From contig DATKNR010000204.1 of assembly GCA_035541255.1 (NCBI GenBank), positions 1-58,742 on the forward strand: a stretch of 58,742 nucleotides of DNA, written 5' to 3'. The position numbers and the translations under genes are program-made. The notes beneath the pieces are model-generated. The model worked only from the letters and a program-made list of their open reading frames with translations. It was not told the origin of the DNA and made no database searches. Shown here in pieces: positions 26,543 to 35,333 of the stretch (positions are counted from its first letter, which is position 1; each line of letters begins with the position of its first letter). The stretch comes from JOPF136 sp035541255. Its GTDB lineage: Bacteria > Acidobacteriota > Terriglobia > Acidiferrales > UBA7541.

Positions 26543-27106
26543 ATGGATGCCCTGGCTGCCAGCCTTGCGGGAACCGCGGTGAGCAACGAGAACGCGCTGG
26601 CGCGCGAATTCGACGCGTGCCTGGCCGATTGCCCAAAGCTTGCCTATCGCGTGGCGCTCGGCGTCCTCCGCAATACTGCGGAGGCGGAAGACGTGGCGCA
26701 GGAAGCCATGATTCGCGCCTACCGGAATTTCGCGCGGCTGCGCGACCGCGAACGCTTCTGCGGATGGATCGCGCGAACCGCTTGGCGGCTCGCGCTCGAC
26801 CGCATCCGCGCCGCGGGCAGGCGCGAGAAGCGCGAGACGGCTGCTCTCGCCGCCGTGCCTCACGCGGAAGTGGAAGCCGTTGCGGCCTCGCGCGAGTTCG
26901 AGCGTCACGTCGCCGGCGCGATGGACGCCCTGCCGGAGAAGTTGCGGCAGGTGATGGTGCTCGCGGCGATCGAGGGATACAACACCCGCGAAGTGGCCTC
27001 GCTGCTGGAAATACCGGAAGGTACGGTGCGCTCGCGGATGTTCCTGGCGCGGAAGCAATTGGCGGAGAGCCTGCGATGGCTTGTGAAAAGTACTCCGGCT
27101 GGATGA
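26543..27106 (+). CDS. ECF-type RNA polymerase sigma factor
   Basis: 187 residues. Region 2 is seen as NTAEAEDVAQEAMIRAYRNF and FCGWIARTAWRLALDRIR. Region 4 reads LPEKLRQVMVLAAIEGYNTREVASLLEIPEGTVRSRMFLARKQL. It lacks region 3 and any C-terminal extension, as in ordinary ECF factors. The following gene overlaps it by 31 bases and encodes a zinc-finger anti-sigma factor, which identifies its likely regulator. A possible -10 (TATAGG) sits just upstream at 26531-26536, but no -35 consensus is evident, so autoregulation through its own sequence class is possible. Confidence 0.92.
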   Translation: MDALAASLAGTAVSNENALAREFDACLADCPKLAYRVALGVLRNTAEAEDVAQEAMIRAYRNFARLRDRERFCGWIARTAWRLALDRIRAAGRREKRETAALAAVPHAEVEAVAASREFERHVAGAMDALPEKLRQVMVLAAIEGYNTREVASLLEIPEGTVRSRMFLARKQLAESLRWLVKSTPAG

Positions 27107-27786
27107 CCGCGGCGTCGCTTGGCGGGTTGCCCGCAGCGGACCAGGCGGAGTTGCGCGCGCACACCGCCGGCTGCGCCCGCTGCCGCGAGGAGTGGGAAGT
27201 GACCGCGTCCTTGGTCGCCGCCGTGGATCGCAGTGTGCAATCGCTGGTGAAGGGGGAGCCCTCGCCGCAATTTGCGGCGCGCCTTCGCGCGCGAATCGCG
27301 GAGGAGCCTGCGCCATCGGCATGGCCGACGCTTCCGTGGCCACGGTTTGCCGCTGCGGCGCTCGTCGCCGCCGTCCTGATCATCGCGCTCTCGATTCGTG
27401 CGCCGCATCAGCCTGCAACGGAAGTGCAGCCGGCCGCAAACGCGCAGCCGCGCGCGGAGCAGCAGCCGGTCGTAACCGAGCGCACGGCGCCAGGGCAGCC
27501 CATCGCGGCGACGCGCGTCGCAGGGAATCACGGCCGGGGAGACGCTCGTGTTCGGCATCGCGAGCCGTCGTTCGAGGTCCTGGTGCCGAAAGGCCAGCTC
27601 TCCGCCGCGCTCCTGCTGAGCGAAGGCCTGAACGAAGGCGCGATCGACGGCGCGCAGCTCGTGCAGCTCTCCGCGCACAGCGCGCAGCCACTGGAAGTCA
27701 AGGAACTGGCCATCGCGCCCCTCGCTCTGCCTGCTGCACCTGAGGAAGCGGCATCACCCGCGGGTGGCGACGGCAGGTTGCGATGA
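27076..27786 (+). CDS. Zinc-finger anti-sigma factor
   Basis: 236 residues from the ATG at 27076 inside the sigma gene. The N-terminal anti-sigma domain shows C3 and H29xxxC33xxC36, the zinc-binding HxxxCxxC signature of ZAS proteins. One membrane helix spans about residues 91-107 and is followed by a periplasmic part rich in Gln, Ala and Pro. The last 80 residues (EPSFEVLVPKGQLSAALLLSEG) resemble no domain I know. It should hold the ECF factor at the membrane until a cell-envelope signal releases it. Confidence 0.88.
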   Translation: MACEKYSGWMTAASLGGLPAADQAELRAHTAGCARCREEWEVTASLVAAVDRSVQSLVKGEPSPQFAARLRARIAEEPAPSAWPTLPWPRFAAAALVAAVLIIALSIRAPHQPATEVQPAANAQPRAEQQPVVTERTAPGQPIAATRVAGNHGRGDARVRHREPSFEVLVPKGQLSAALLLSEGLNEGAIDGAQLVQLSAHSAQPLEVKELAIAPLALPAAPEEAASPAGGDGRLR

Positions 27787-27847
27787 ACGGCCGGCATTGC
27801 TGCGGAGTCTTCTCTGCATGCAAGGCAACTCGAAACGAGGGGAAAGG

Positions 27848-28444
27848 ATGAAGGCGATGAAACTGACGAGACTGATTCTGGCTGCGTTCGCCGCGCTCCT
27901 GCTGCCCGCGACATCGCGGGCGCAGCAGAAACCGGCGGAAGGATCCGCCGAGCAGGCGAGCAGCTACAAGGTGCAAGTGGTGATTTCCGAATACGACGGG
28001 GCGACGAAGATCGGTAGCCTGCCGTACATCATTCCCGTGGCGGTGAGCGGGACGAACCGTCCGGCAATGGGCTCGCTGCGCGTGGGGCTTCGCGTGCCGG
28101 TCGCGGGCAGCACGAAATCCGGAGAGAGCTCGATTCAGTACATGGACGTGGGAACGATGCTGGACGTGCGTGTGCAGCACGCGAGCGGCGAACTCTACCA
28201 GCTCGAGCTCACGCTGGAGCGATCGTCGCTGTACATTCGCGCCGAGACGAAAGAGGGCAAAGTGGAGGGCCGTGCGTGGGCGCTGGGCGATCCCTCGCCG
28301 GGCTCCGCGCCCGTCGACCAGACGTTTCGCGCCAACATGCAATTCCTGCTTCGCGACAAGCAAAGTGGGGAAACTGCGGCCATCACGGACCCGGTCACGG
28401 GCCACGTGTTTAAGGTAGACGCCACGCTGACGCTGCTGAAGTAG
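27848..28444 (+). CDS. Secreted beta-rich protein of the ECF operon, function unknown
   Basis: 198 residues from the ATG at 27848, behind GGGGAAAGG. It has a clear signal peptide (MKAMKLTRLILAAFAALLLPATSRAQ). The mature part is alternating beta strands (YKVQVVISEYDG, SLRVGLRVPVAG, LYQLELTLERSSLYI) with no cysteines, so an all-beta fold is likely. It probably belongs to the sigma/anti-sigma transcript, 61 bases downstream, and may be a target or sensor of that envelope response. No family recognised. Confidence 0.65.
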   Translation: MKAMKLTRLILAAFAALLLPATSRAQQKPAEGSAEQASSYKVQVVISEYDGATKIGSLPYIIPVAVSGTNRPAMGSLRVGLRVPVAGSTKSGESSIQYMDVGTMLDVRVQHASGELYQLELTLERSSLYIRAETKEGKVEGRAWALGDPSPGSAPVDQTFRANMQFLLRDKQSGETAAITDPVTGHVFKVDATLTLLK

Positions 28445-28478
28445 CAACTCGCAGTCTGCGCGCAGATGATTCAAGCGT

Positions 28479-28508
28479 GAAGCGCCGGGCAAATTCGCCC
28501 GGCGTTTC
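28479..28508. terminator. Terminator hairpin between convergent genes
   Basis: GAAGCGCCGGGC (28479-28490) and GCCCGGCGTTTC (28497-28508) form a 12-bp stem (one G-T pair) with loop AAATTC. It lies between the plus-strand secreted protein gene and the minus-strand helicase gene. The plus side is followed by CGCATTTGT. It can serve both directions. Confidence 0.7.
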
Positions 28509-28522
28509 GCATTTGTACGCGT

Positions 28523-31500
28523 CTATTCCTCCGCGGATTCCGCGCTCGGACCTGCACCTCGTTCGTGCGCGGGGCAGATCAGGCGATAGTCGCAGTGGCG
28601 GCAGTTCCAGCCGGGACGCGCGGGAAACTGGCCGGCGCGAATTCCCGCCGCGGTTTCCTGCGCGATCGTCTCGGCCTCCGCAAGATCTTTCGGCTCGCGG
28701 CGTGTGGAGATCACCGAGTCGTTTTCCAGATAGTGGAACGAAACGGCTGGAAGTCCGAGGTCGAGCGCGTCGCGCGCGGCGAGCGCGTAGAACGTGAGCT
28801 GCGGATCCTTCTTCGCGTGCTTCTCGTCGTGCGGCGTTGCCGTCTTGTAGTCCACCACCTCGTACGCGCTGCCGCCGAGCGAGTTGATCTGATCGATGCG
28901 TCCGGTGAGCACGACGTCGTTGGCGAGCGGAAGCGCAAACGTCTTCTCCTGCTCGCGCACGGCGGGCGGCGCCGCGGCAAGGCGCGCGTGGAATTTACGA
29001 AGCTGTTCGCGGCCCGCTTCGCGGAACGTGGTTTCCTGATATTCGTCCTCGAAGACGGCGCTGGGCCGCTTGCGCCACTCCTCGTCGAAGAGCGCCAGAA
29101 GACGATCGAGGGTCGGCATGTTGCCGTCGCGCAGTTCACGCACTGCGTGTTGAATCGTGGTGTGCATCACGCTGCCGAAGGTGACCGCGGCGCCGGGCTG
29201 CTCGCGCACGTGCCAGGCGCGGCCGAATAGATATTTCTGCGGGCATTTCTGATAGCTCTCGATGGATTCCGGGCTGAGCTCGAGAGGCATGGCGAGCGGC
29301 GGGCGGTACGCGCCGGCCCACTTGCCGATTCGCGAAGGCTGGTACGTTTGTGCCGCCGCGCCGGGGAATAATCCGCCGGCCCCACCCGCGGGGCTCGGAG
29401 ACGCCGAAGGCTCTCCGGTGTCGGGCGTCGGAACCACAGTCGGCGAGAGACGCTGCACGTCTTTGACGAGGCGAGCCATTTCCAGCTCGATGTCTTCGAG
29501 AAACGGTGAGGGCTTGGTACGTTCGCGCGTGATCGTGGTGAGCGTGAGCCGCTGGCGCGCGCGTGTGAGCGCGACGTAAAACAGCCGGCGCTCTTCGAGA
29601 ATGTGGTGATCGCCCTTGGGCAATTCCTCTTTCATGAGCGCGTCGGGGAATTCGAAGATGGGCCGGCGATTGCGGACGGGAAACGAGCCGCGGCACAGGC
29701 GGATGACGAATACATGCTCGAATTCGAGGCCTTTTGCCGCGTGCGCAGTCATCAGCTGCACGGCGTCGCCCGCGGATTCCTCCGGCCCCGCCGATTCCGC
29801 GCCGCGGCGTTCTTCGTCCAGAGTGACGCTGCCGCCGGCCTGCTGGAAGTACCGTAAGTATTCGAGGAAGTCGCGCAGGCGTTCGGCGGGATGCGCCTGC
29901 TGCCAATCGTCAACGAACCTGCGGAGCGCTTTGAATGCGCGGCGGTCGGAATCGAGCGCGAGCGGGAGCACGGAGAACGCTGTGGCGAGCTCGTCGAAGA
30001 CGGCGGTGAGTGGCTCCTTCCGGGCCATCTGACTGAGGCGAGTATGGAGTGCGATGAGTTCGGCGGCGAACGGCGCGGCGGACGGTGGCTCCGCCTCCGG
30101 CATCTCTTCCGCTCCTTCCGCGCCGAGCGCGGCCCAGAGAGATTTCCGCGGATGCTTTGCGGCGCGCTGCCCCTGGCGGACGAGCTCTTCCGGAGTGAAT
30201 CCCCAGCGCGGAAGGGCCAGCACACGCGCGCAGGCGACGTTGTCGCCGGGACGGTCGATCCAGCGGAGCGCAGCAATCAGATCGCGGACGACGGGATTGG
30301 TGAATACGGAGAGCTTGCGGATGACGAAGGGAATCGCGCGGCGTTCGAGCGCCGCGACCACGTGTTCGCGGTGCGCGTGCGTGCGGTAGAGCACTGCGAA
30401 ACCGGACCACGGACGGCCGCGTGCATGCTCCGCTTCGATCTGCGAGGCAATCCAGTCCGCCTCTGCGGCTTCGCTCGCGAGACCGGCGATGCGAATGGGA
30501 TCGCCTTCGCCGTTCTGCGTGCTGAGCTGCTTGTCGGGAAACATGCGGTTGGCGTCGCCGTTGTTCTGAATCACGGCGCCAGCGATGCGGAGGATGCGCT
30601 TTGTGGAGCGGTAGTTTCGTGTCAGGAGCAGACGCGAGCCGCTGCCCGCAGACAGATACTCGCGCTCGAACATGCGGAAGCTCGCAAAGGAGGCGCCGCG
30701 GAAGCGGTAGATGGCCTGATCGTCGTCGCCGACAACAAAGAGGTTTCGCGGAGCGCCGGCGAGCAGCCCGAGCAGCCGGATCTGGGCGACGTTGGTGTCC
30801 TGGAATTCATCCACGAGGACGAAGCGGAAGCGGGCGCGGAGCTCGTCGCGCTTCGCGGCATTGCTTTCGAGCAGGCGCACGGTTTCCATGAGGCTGCCGC
30901 CGAAGGTGAGCAGGTTTTTCTCGCGGAGCAGGCGTTCGCTTTCCTCGTAGGCGCGGGCGACTTCGAGCTGCTTCGCGGCGTCCTCGCGAGCTTCGTCGTC
31001 TGCACCGGCCGAGAGGCGAGCCGCTTCACTTTCGGCGTGGCGGCGGTACTCGGCGGCGGTGACGAGCTCGTCCTGGCAGCGGGAGAAGAACTTGGTGAAG
31101 TCGTTGAGAAACTGGCCGGGATCGTATCGGCGGCGGTAGTGGACGAGGCCGAGGCGTGCGAGATTTTTTCTGAGCAGAATCCAGTGGTCGACGTCTTCAA
31201 TCAGACGGAGCTCGGGATTCTGTTCGAGCAGGCGATCGTGGCAGAAGGAGTGGAAGGTGGTGGCGACGAGTCCCTTGGCGCGCTCGCCAATGGATTGCTT
31301 GACGCGCCAGGCCATTTCGCCCGCGGCTTTGTGGGTATAGGTAAGGGCGAGGATTGCGGCGGCGTCGAGATCGGAGCGGGATTCGAGCAGCCGGCGGATG
31401 CGCTCGACGATGACGCGGGTTTTTCCGGTGCCCGCGCCGGCGATGACGACGAGCGGGCCTTCGCCATGCTCGACGGCGCGAAGCTGCTCGGCGTTGAGTT

Positions 31501-31585
31501 CGACGGCAACCGCCTGGGCGGACGAATCTACTTTCTTAGCCACTTTGAGCAATGGTAGCGCACGTCGCGAAGCCCGGTCGAGCAC
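28523..31585 (-). CDS. UvrD/PcrA-like helicase fused to RecB-type Fe-S nuclease
   Basis: 1020 residues. The SF1A helicase part contains Walker A GAGTGKT (50-56), TFHSFCHD, Walker B LVDEFQDTN, GDDDQAIYRFRGA, TAHAAKGLEFEHVFVIRL and ALTRARQRL. The C-terminal 240 residues form a PD-(D/E)XK nuclease with GRIDQIN (D898) and VVDYK (D912, K914). Cysteines C781, C995, C998 and C1004 are arranged as in AddB/Cas4-type Fe-S nuclease domains. It could act as a one-piece AddAB/AdnAB-like DNA end processor, or with an unlinked partner. It starts with GTG at 31585, or possibly the TTG at 31552. No second subunit is adjacent. RecA lies 2.5 kb away but in a separate unit. Confidence 0.9.
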   Translation of the reverse strand: MLDRASRRALPLLKVAKKVDSSAQAVAVELNAEQLRAVEHGEGPLVVIAGAGTGKTRVIVERIRRLLESRSDLDAAAILALTYTHKAAGEMAWRVKQSIGERAKGLVATTFHSFCHDRLLEQNPELRLIEDVDHWILLRKNLARLGLVHYRRRYDPGQFLNDFTKFFSRCQDELVTAAEYRRHAESEAARLSAGADDEAREDAAKQLEVARAYEESERLLREKNLLTFGGSLMETVRLLESNAAKRDELRARFRFVLVDEFQDTNVAQIRLLGLLAGAPRNLFVVGDDDQAIYRFRGASFASFRMFEREYLSAGSGSRLLLTRNYRSTKRILRIAGAVIQNNGDANRMFPDKQLSTQNGEGDPIRIAGLASEAAEADWIASQIEAEHARGRPWSGFAVLYRTHAHREHVVAALERRAIPFVIRKLSVFTNPVVRDLIAALRWIDRPGDNVACARVLALPRWGFTPEELVRQGQRAAKHPRKSLWAALGAEGAEEMPEAEPPSAAPFAAELIALHTRLSQMARKEPLTAVFDELATAFSVLPLALDSDRRAFKALRRFVDDWQQAHPAERLRDFLEYLRYFQQAGGSVTLDEERRGAESAGPEESAGDAVQLMTAHAAKGLEFEHVFVIRLCRGSFPVRNRRPIFEFPDALMKEELPKGDHHILEERRLFYVALTRARQRLTLTTITRERTKPSPFLEDIELEMARLVKDVQRLSPTVVPTPDTGEPSASPSPAGGAGGLFPGAAAQTYQPSRIGKWAGAYRPPLAMPLELSPESIESYQKCPQKYLFGRAWHVREQPGAAVTFGSVMHTTIQHAVRELRDGNMPTLDRLLALFDEEWRKRPSAVFEDEYQETTFREAGREQLRKFHARLAAAPPAVREQEKTFALPLANDVVLTGRIDQINSLGGSAYEVVDYKTATPHDEKHAKKDPQLTFYALAARDALDLGLPAVSFHYLENDSVISTRREPKDLAEAETIAQETAAGIRAGQFPARPGWNCRHCDYRLICPAHERGAGPSAESAEE

Positions 31586-31606
31586 GGGGGATGATGGCCA
31601 GTGAAA

Positions 31607-31635
31607 TTGACCGGTCTCGCGGCGGAGCGTAGAAT
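31607..31635 (+). promoter_or_regulatory. Sigma-70 type promoter of the thiolase gene
   Basis: TTGACC (31607-31612) and TAGAAT (31630-31635) are 17 bases apart. The expected start, near 31642, is 45 bases before the ATG, and a good ribosome binding site (CAGGAGAGGTG) follows. Confidence 0.65.
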
Positions 31636-31686
31636 TTTTGGAGACGAAACCGGACGAGAGGAATCGAAAGCAGGAGAGGTGACTCG

Positions 31687-32868
31687 ATGGATTCCCCAGT
31701 GATTCTGAGCGCAGTGCGCACGGCCATCGGAAAATTCCAGGGCGGGCTGGCGCCGCTTTCGGCCACGCAGCTCGGCTCGAAGGTCGTGGCGGAAGCGGTG
31801 CGGCGCGCGGAGATCGATCCGCAATCGGTGGACGAATGCATTATGGGCAATGTGGTGTCCGCGGGGCTGGGACAGGCGCCGGCGCGGCAGGCCGCGCTGG
31901 GCGGCGGGCTGGACGCGAGCGTCGCAGCGATGACCATCAACAAAGTGTGCGGTTCGGGGCTGAAGGCGGTGGCGCTGGCCGCGCAGGCGGTGATGACCGG
32001 CGAATCGGAGATGGTGGTGGCGGGCGGGATGGAATCGATGAGCAATTGCCCGTACCTGCTGCCGGGCGCGCGGACGGGATTCCGGCTGGGGAACGCGCAG
32101 GTGCTCGACTCGATGATCATCGATGGATTGTGGGACCCGTACGAAAACTTCCACATGGGAATGACCGGAGAGCTGGTGGCGGAGAAATACGGAATCGGGC
32201 GCGAGGCGCAGGACCGGTTTGCCGTGGAGAGCCACCGGAGGGCGGTGAATGCCCTGAAGTCATGTTTCTTCGAGGCGCAGATTCTGCCGATCGAAATTCC
32301 ACAGAAGAAGGGCGAGCCGGTGGTGATTCGGAAGGATGAGTCGCCGCGGGAAGATTCGACGATGGAGACGCTGGGGAAACTGAAGCCGGCGTTCAAGAAG
32401 GATGGCACGGTGACGGCGGGAAACGCTCCCGGGACGAACGACGGCGCGGCGGCGGTGGTGGTGACGAGCGAGCGCACGGCTTCGAGGCTGGGACGGCCGG
32501 TGCGGGCGCGGATTGTGGCGCAGGCGGTGAGCGGAGTGGAGCCGAAGTGGGTGATGATGGCACCCGTGACGGCCATCGACAAATTGCTGAAGAAAACGGG
32601 ATGGGACCGCGAGAAAGATGTGGACCTGTACGAATTGAATGAAGCGTTCGCAGTGCAGGCGCTGGGAGTGATCCAGGAAGCGCACCTGAATCCGGAAAAG
32701 GTGAACGTGAACGGCGGGGCGGTGGCGCTGGGACATCCGATCGGGGCTTCGGGCGCGCGGATTCTGGTGACGCTGCTGTACGAACTGGAGCGGCGGAATC
32801 TGCATCGCGGGATCGCGGCGCTCTGTTTGGGTGGCGGAAACGCAGTGGCGCTGGCAATCGAGCGATAG
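31687..32868 (+). CDS. Acetyl-CoA acetyltransferase (thiolase)
   Basis: 393 residues, the standard thiolase length. Catalytic residues are all present: C88 in NKVCGSGLKA, H350 in GHPIGASGAR and C380 in CLGGGNAVAL. The N-terminus VILSAVRTAIGKFQG is typical of biosynthetic acetoacetyl-CoA thiolases. It makes or cleaves acetoacetyl-CoA and would feed the 3-hydroxyacyl-CoA dehydrogenase gene 92 bases downstream, giving the first two steps from acetyl-CoA toward hydroxybutyryl-CoA, or the last two of beta-oxidation. No enoyl-CoA hydratase or PHB synthase is nearby to decide which. Confidence 0.93.
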   Translation: MDSPVILSAVRTAIGKFQGGLAPLSATQLGSKVVAEAVRRAEIDPQSVDECIMGNVVSAGLGQAPARQAALGGGLDASVAAMTINKVCGSGLKAVALAAQAVMTGESEMVVAGGMESMSNCPYLLPGARTGFRLGNAQVLDSMIIDGLWDPYENFHMGMTGELVAEKYGIGREAQDRFAVESHRRAVNALKSCFFEAQILPIEIPQKKGEPVVIRKDESPREDSTMETLGKLKPAFKKDGTVTAGNAPGTNDGAAAVVVTSERTASRLGRPVRARIVAQAVSGVEPKWVMMAPVTAIDKLLKKTGWDREKDVDLYELNEAFAVQALGVIQEAHLNPEKVNVNGGAVALGHPIGASGARILVTLLYELERRNLHRGIAALCLGGGNAVALAIER

Positions 32869-32960
32869 TCCGAAGGTCTAAATTTCCGCAAAATAAGGGA
32901 ATGAGATGAGCGGGGCAGGGGTGTGTTACTCTGCGCGGGCGGACTGTCGGAGGCGGAGCT

Positions 32961-33821
32961 GTGTCATCGCATGAAATCCACAAAGTAGCGGTGCTGGGCG
33001 CGGGAACGATGGGGAACGGAATCGCGCACGTGTTTGCGCGATCGGGATTCCAGGTGATTCTGCGCGACGTGGAGCAGAAATTTTTGGACCGCGCGATGGA
33101 GACCATCGGTAAAAACTTGGACCGCGAAATCAAGAAGGGAAAAGTGGTAGAGGGGGAACGCGCGGCGATTCTGGGGCGCGTGCTGCCGGTGACGGACCTA
33201 GCGGCGATTGCGGCAGCGGATTTTTGCGTGGAGGCTGTGCCGGAGCTGGCGGAGCTAAAGACGCGCGTGCTGAAGGAGGCGGACGCGAAGCTTCGGCCGG
33301 GGGTGATTCTGGCGACGAATACGTCGTCGATCTCGATAACGCAGCTTGCGGCGGCGACCGGGCGGCCGGAGCGGTTTGTGGGCATGCACTTTATGAATCC
33401 GGTGCCGGTGATGACGCTGGTGGAGGTGATCCGCGGTCTGGCCACGAGCGATGACACGTTTCAAACGACGCTTACGCTCTGCGAGCGGCTGGAGAAAAAA
33501 CCTGTGGCGGTGAACGACTCGCCGGGGTTCGTCTCGAACCGCGTGCTGATGCCCCTGATCAATGAAGCGATCTTCACGGTGATGGAAGGAGTTGCGACGC
33601 CGGAAGCGGTGGATGCGGTGATGAAAACGGGCATGAACCACCCGATGGGGCCGCTGGAACTGGCGGACTTTATCGGGCTGGATGTGTGCTTGGACATTCT
33701 GGAGGTTTTGTATAAAGGATTCGGGGACCCGCGATACCGGGCGTGCCCGCTGCTGAGGAAATACGTGGCGGCGGGGTGGCTGGGGAGGAAGAGCGGGCGG
33801 GGATTTTATAAGTACAGCTAG
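32961..33821 (+). CDS. hbd: 3-hydroxybutyryl-CoA dehydrogenase
   Basis: 286 residues. The NAD(P)-binding Rossmann start KVAVLGAGTMGNGIAHVFA and the catalytic histidine in FVGMHFMNPVPVM are intact, followed by the C-terminal dimer domain with NDSPGFVSNRVLMPLINEAIF and HPMGPLELADFIGLD. It starts at a GTG with GGAGGCGGAG upstream. The ATG at 32970 is less well placed. It oxidises or reduces the 3-hydroxyacyl-CoA made from the thiolase product. It ends 60 bases before a strong terminator. Confidence 0.92.
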   Translation: MSSHEIHKVAVLGAGTMGNGIAHVFARSGFQVILRDVEQKFLDRAMETIGKNLDREIKKGKVVEGERAAILGRVLPVTDLAAIAAADFCVEAVPELAELKTRVLKEADAKLRPGVILATNTSSISITQLAAATGRPERFVGMHFMNPVPVMTLVEVIRGLATSDDTFQTTLTLCERLEKKPVAVNDSPGFVSNRVLMPLINEAIFTVMEGVATPEAVDAVMKTGMNHPMGPLELADFIGLDVCLDILEVLYKGFGDPRYRACPLLRKYVAAGWLGRKSGRGFYKYS

Positions 33822-33881
33822 GACTGAAGAAAAAGGCTATCACGGTGGGCACGGAGAGACGGAGGACAGGGAGGTAACGTG

Positions 33882-33928
33882 GGCGAACATGAGGCGAAAG
33901 AAATAGTTTGCCTTTTGTTCGCCTTTTT
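33882..33928 (+). terminator. Intrinsic terminator between hbd and recA
   Basis: GGCGAACA (33882-33889) pairs with TGTTCGCC (33916-33923). An inner helix AGGC(G)AAA/TTTGCCT has one bulged G and a short AT-rich loop, and TTTTT (33924-33928) follows. It closes the thiolase-hbd transcript and insulates recA. Confidence 0.8.
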
Positions 33929-34044
33929 CGTAGGATGCCGCGGTGGGAATTCCCGGACCGGGAAGGGCCCGATGTAGTAGACTCCGGCCGCTAGAGTCTG
34001 GGGACGTAGCAGGCCGGTAAACAACAGGAAGCTGAGGAGCAGCC

Positions 34045-35130
<1,086 letters not shown>

Positions 35131-35260
35131 GCAGCCAGGGATTCACAACCCGACGTCGGGATTCCGGGTCGCGCAGTCCCGTTCCTGCGTCTGAATCGTG
35201 CCGGGTTAGGCCAGGGGGACGGCTGGTCGACCAGTCAGGCACCACTGTCCGACGTTTTCC

Positions 35261-35289
35261 TTGCCTTAGCCGCTGCATTTCCCTACACT
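35261..35289 (+). promoter_or_regulatory. Sigma-70 type promoter of transpeptidase-like gene
   Basis: TTGCCT (35261-35266) and TACACT (35284-35289) are 17 bases apart. The predicted start near 35296 is 38 bases before the ATG. A perfect 12-bp palindrome (CTGGTCGACCAG, 35223-35234) lies upstream of the -35 and another (CCCGACGTCGGG, 35149-35160) follows the recA stop. Confidence 0.55.
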
Positions 35290-35333
35290 TTGCCGAGATT
35301 TCGGCCCTCTGGGGGGCCACCGCAGGGCCAGAG

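Noticed and set aside
25664..27343. Minus-strand open frame of 559 codons
   Set aside because: It is antisense to the split-barrel enzyme and ECF sigma genes, covers the candidate RNA, and its translation is low-complexity Arg/Ala/Pro text with no family features.
29891..31558. Plus-strand open frame of 555 codons opposite the helicase-nuclease
   Set aside because: The helicase motifs on the minus strand are unmistakable. The plus translation has no domains and mirrors codon bias.
33882..33923. LexA box of the GAAC-N4-GTTC type upstream of recA
   Set aside because: GAACA and TGTTC halves are about 26 bases apart and form the stem of an intrinsic terminator followed by five T.
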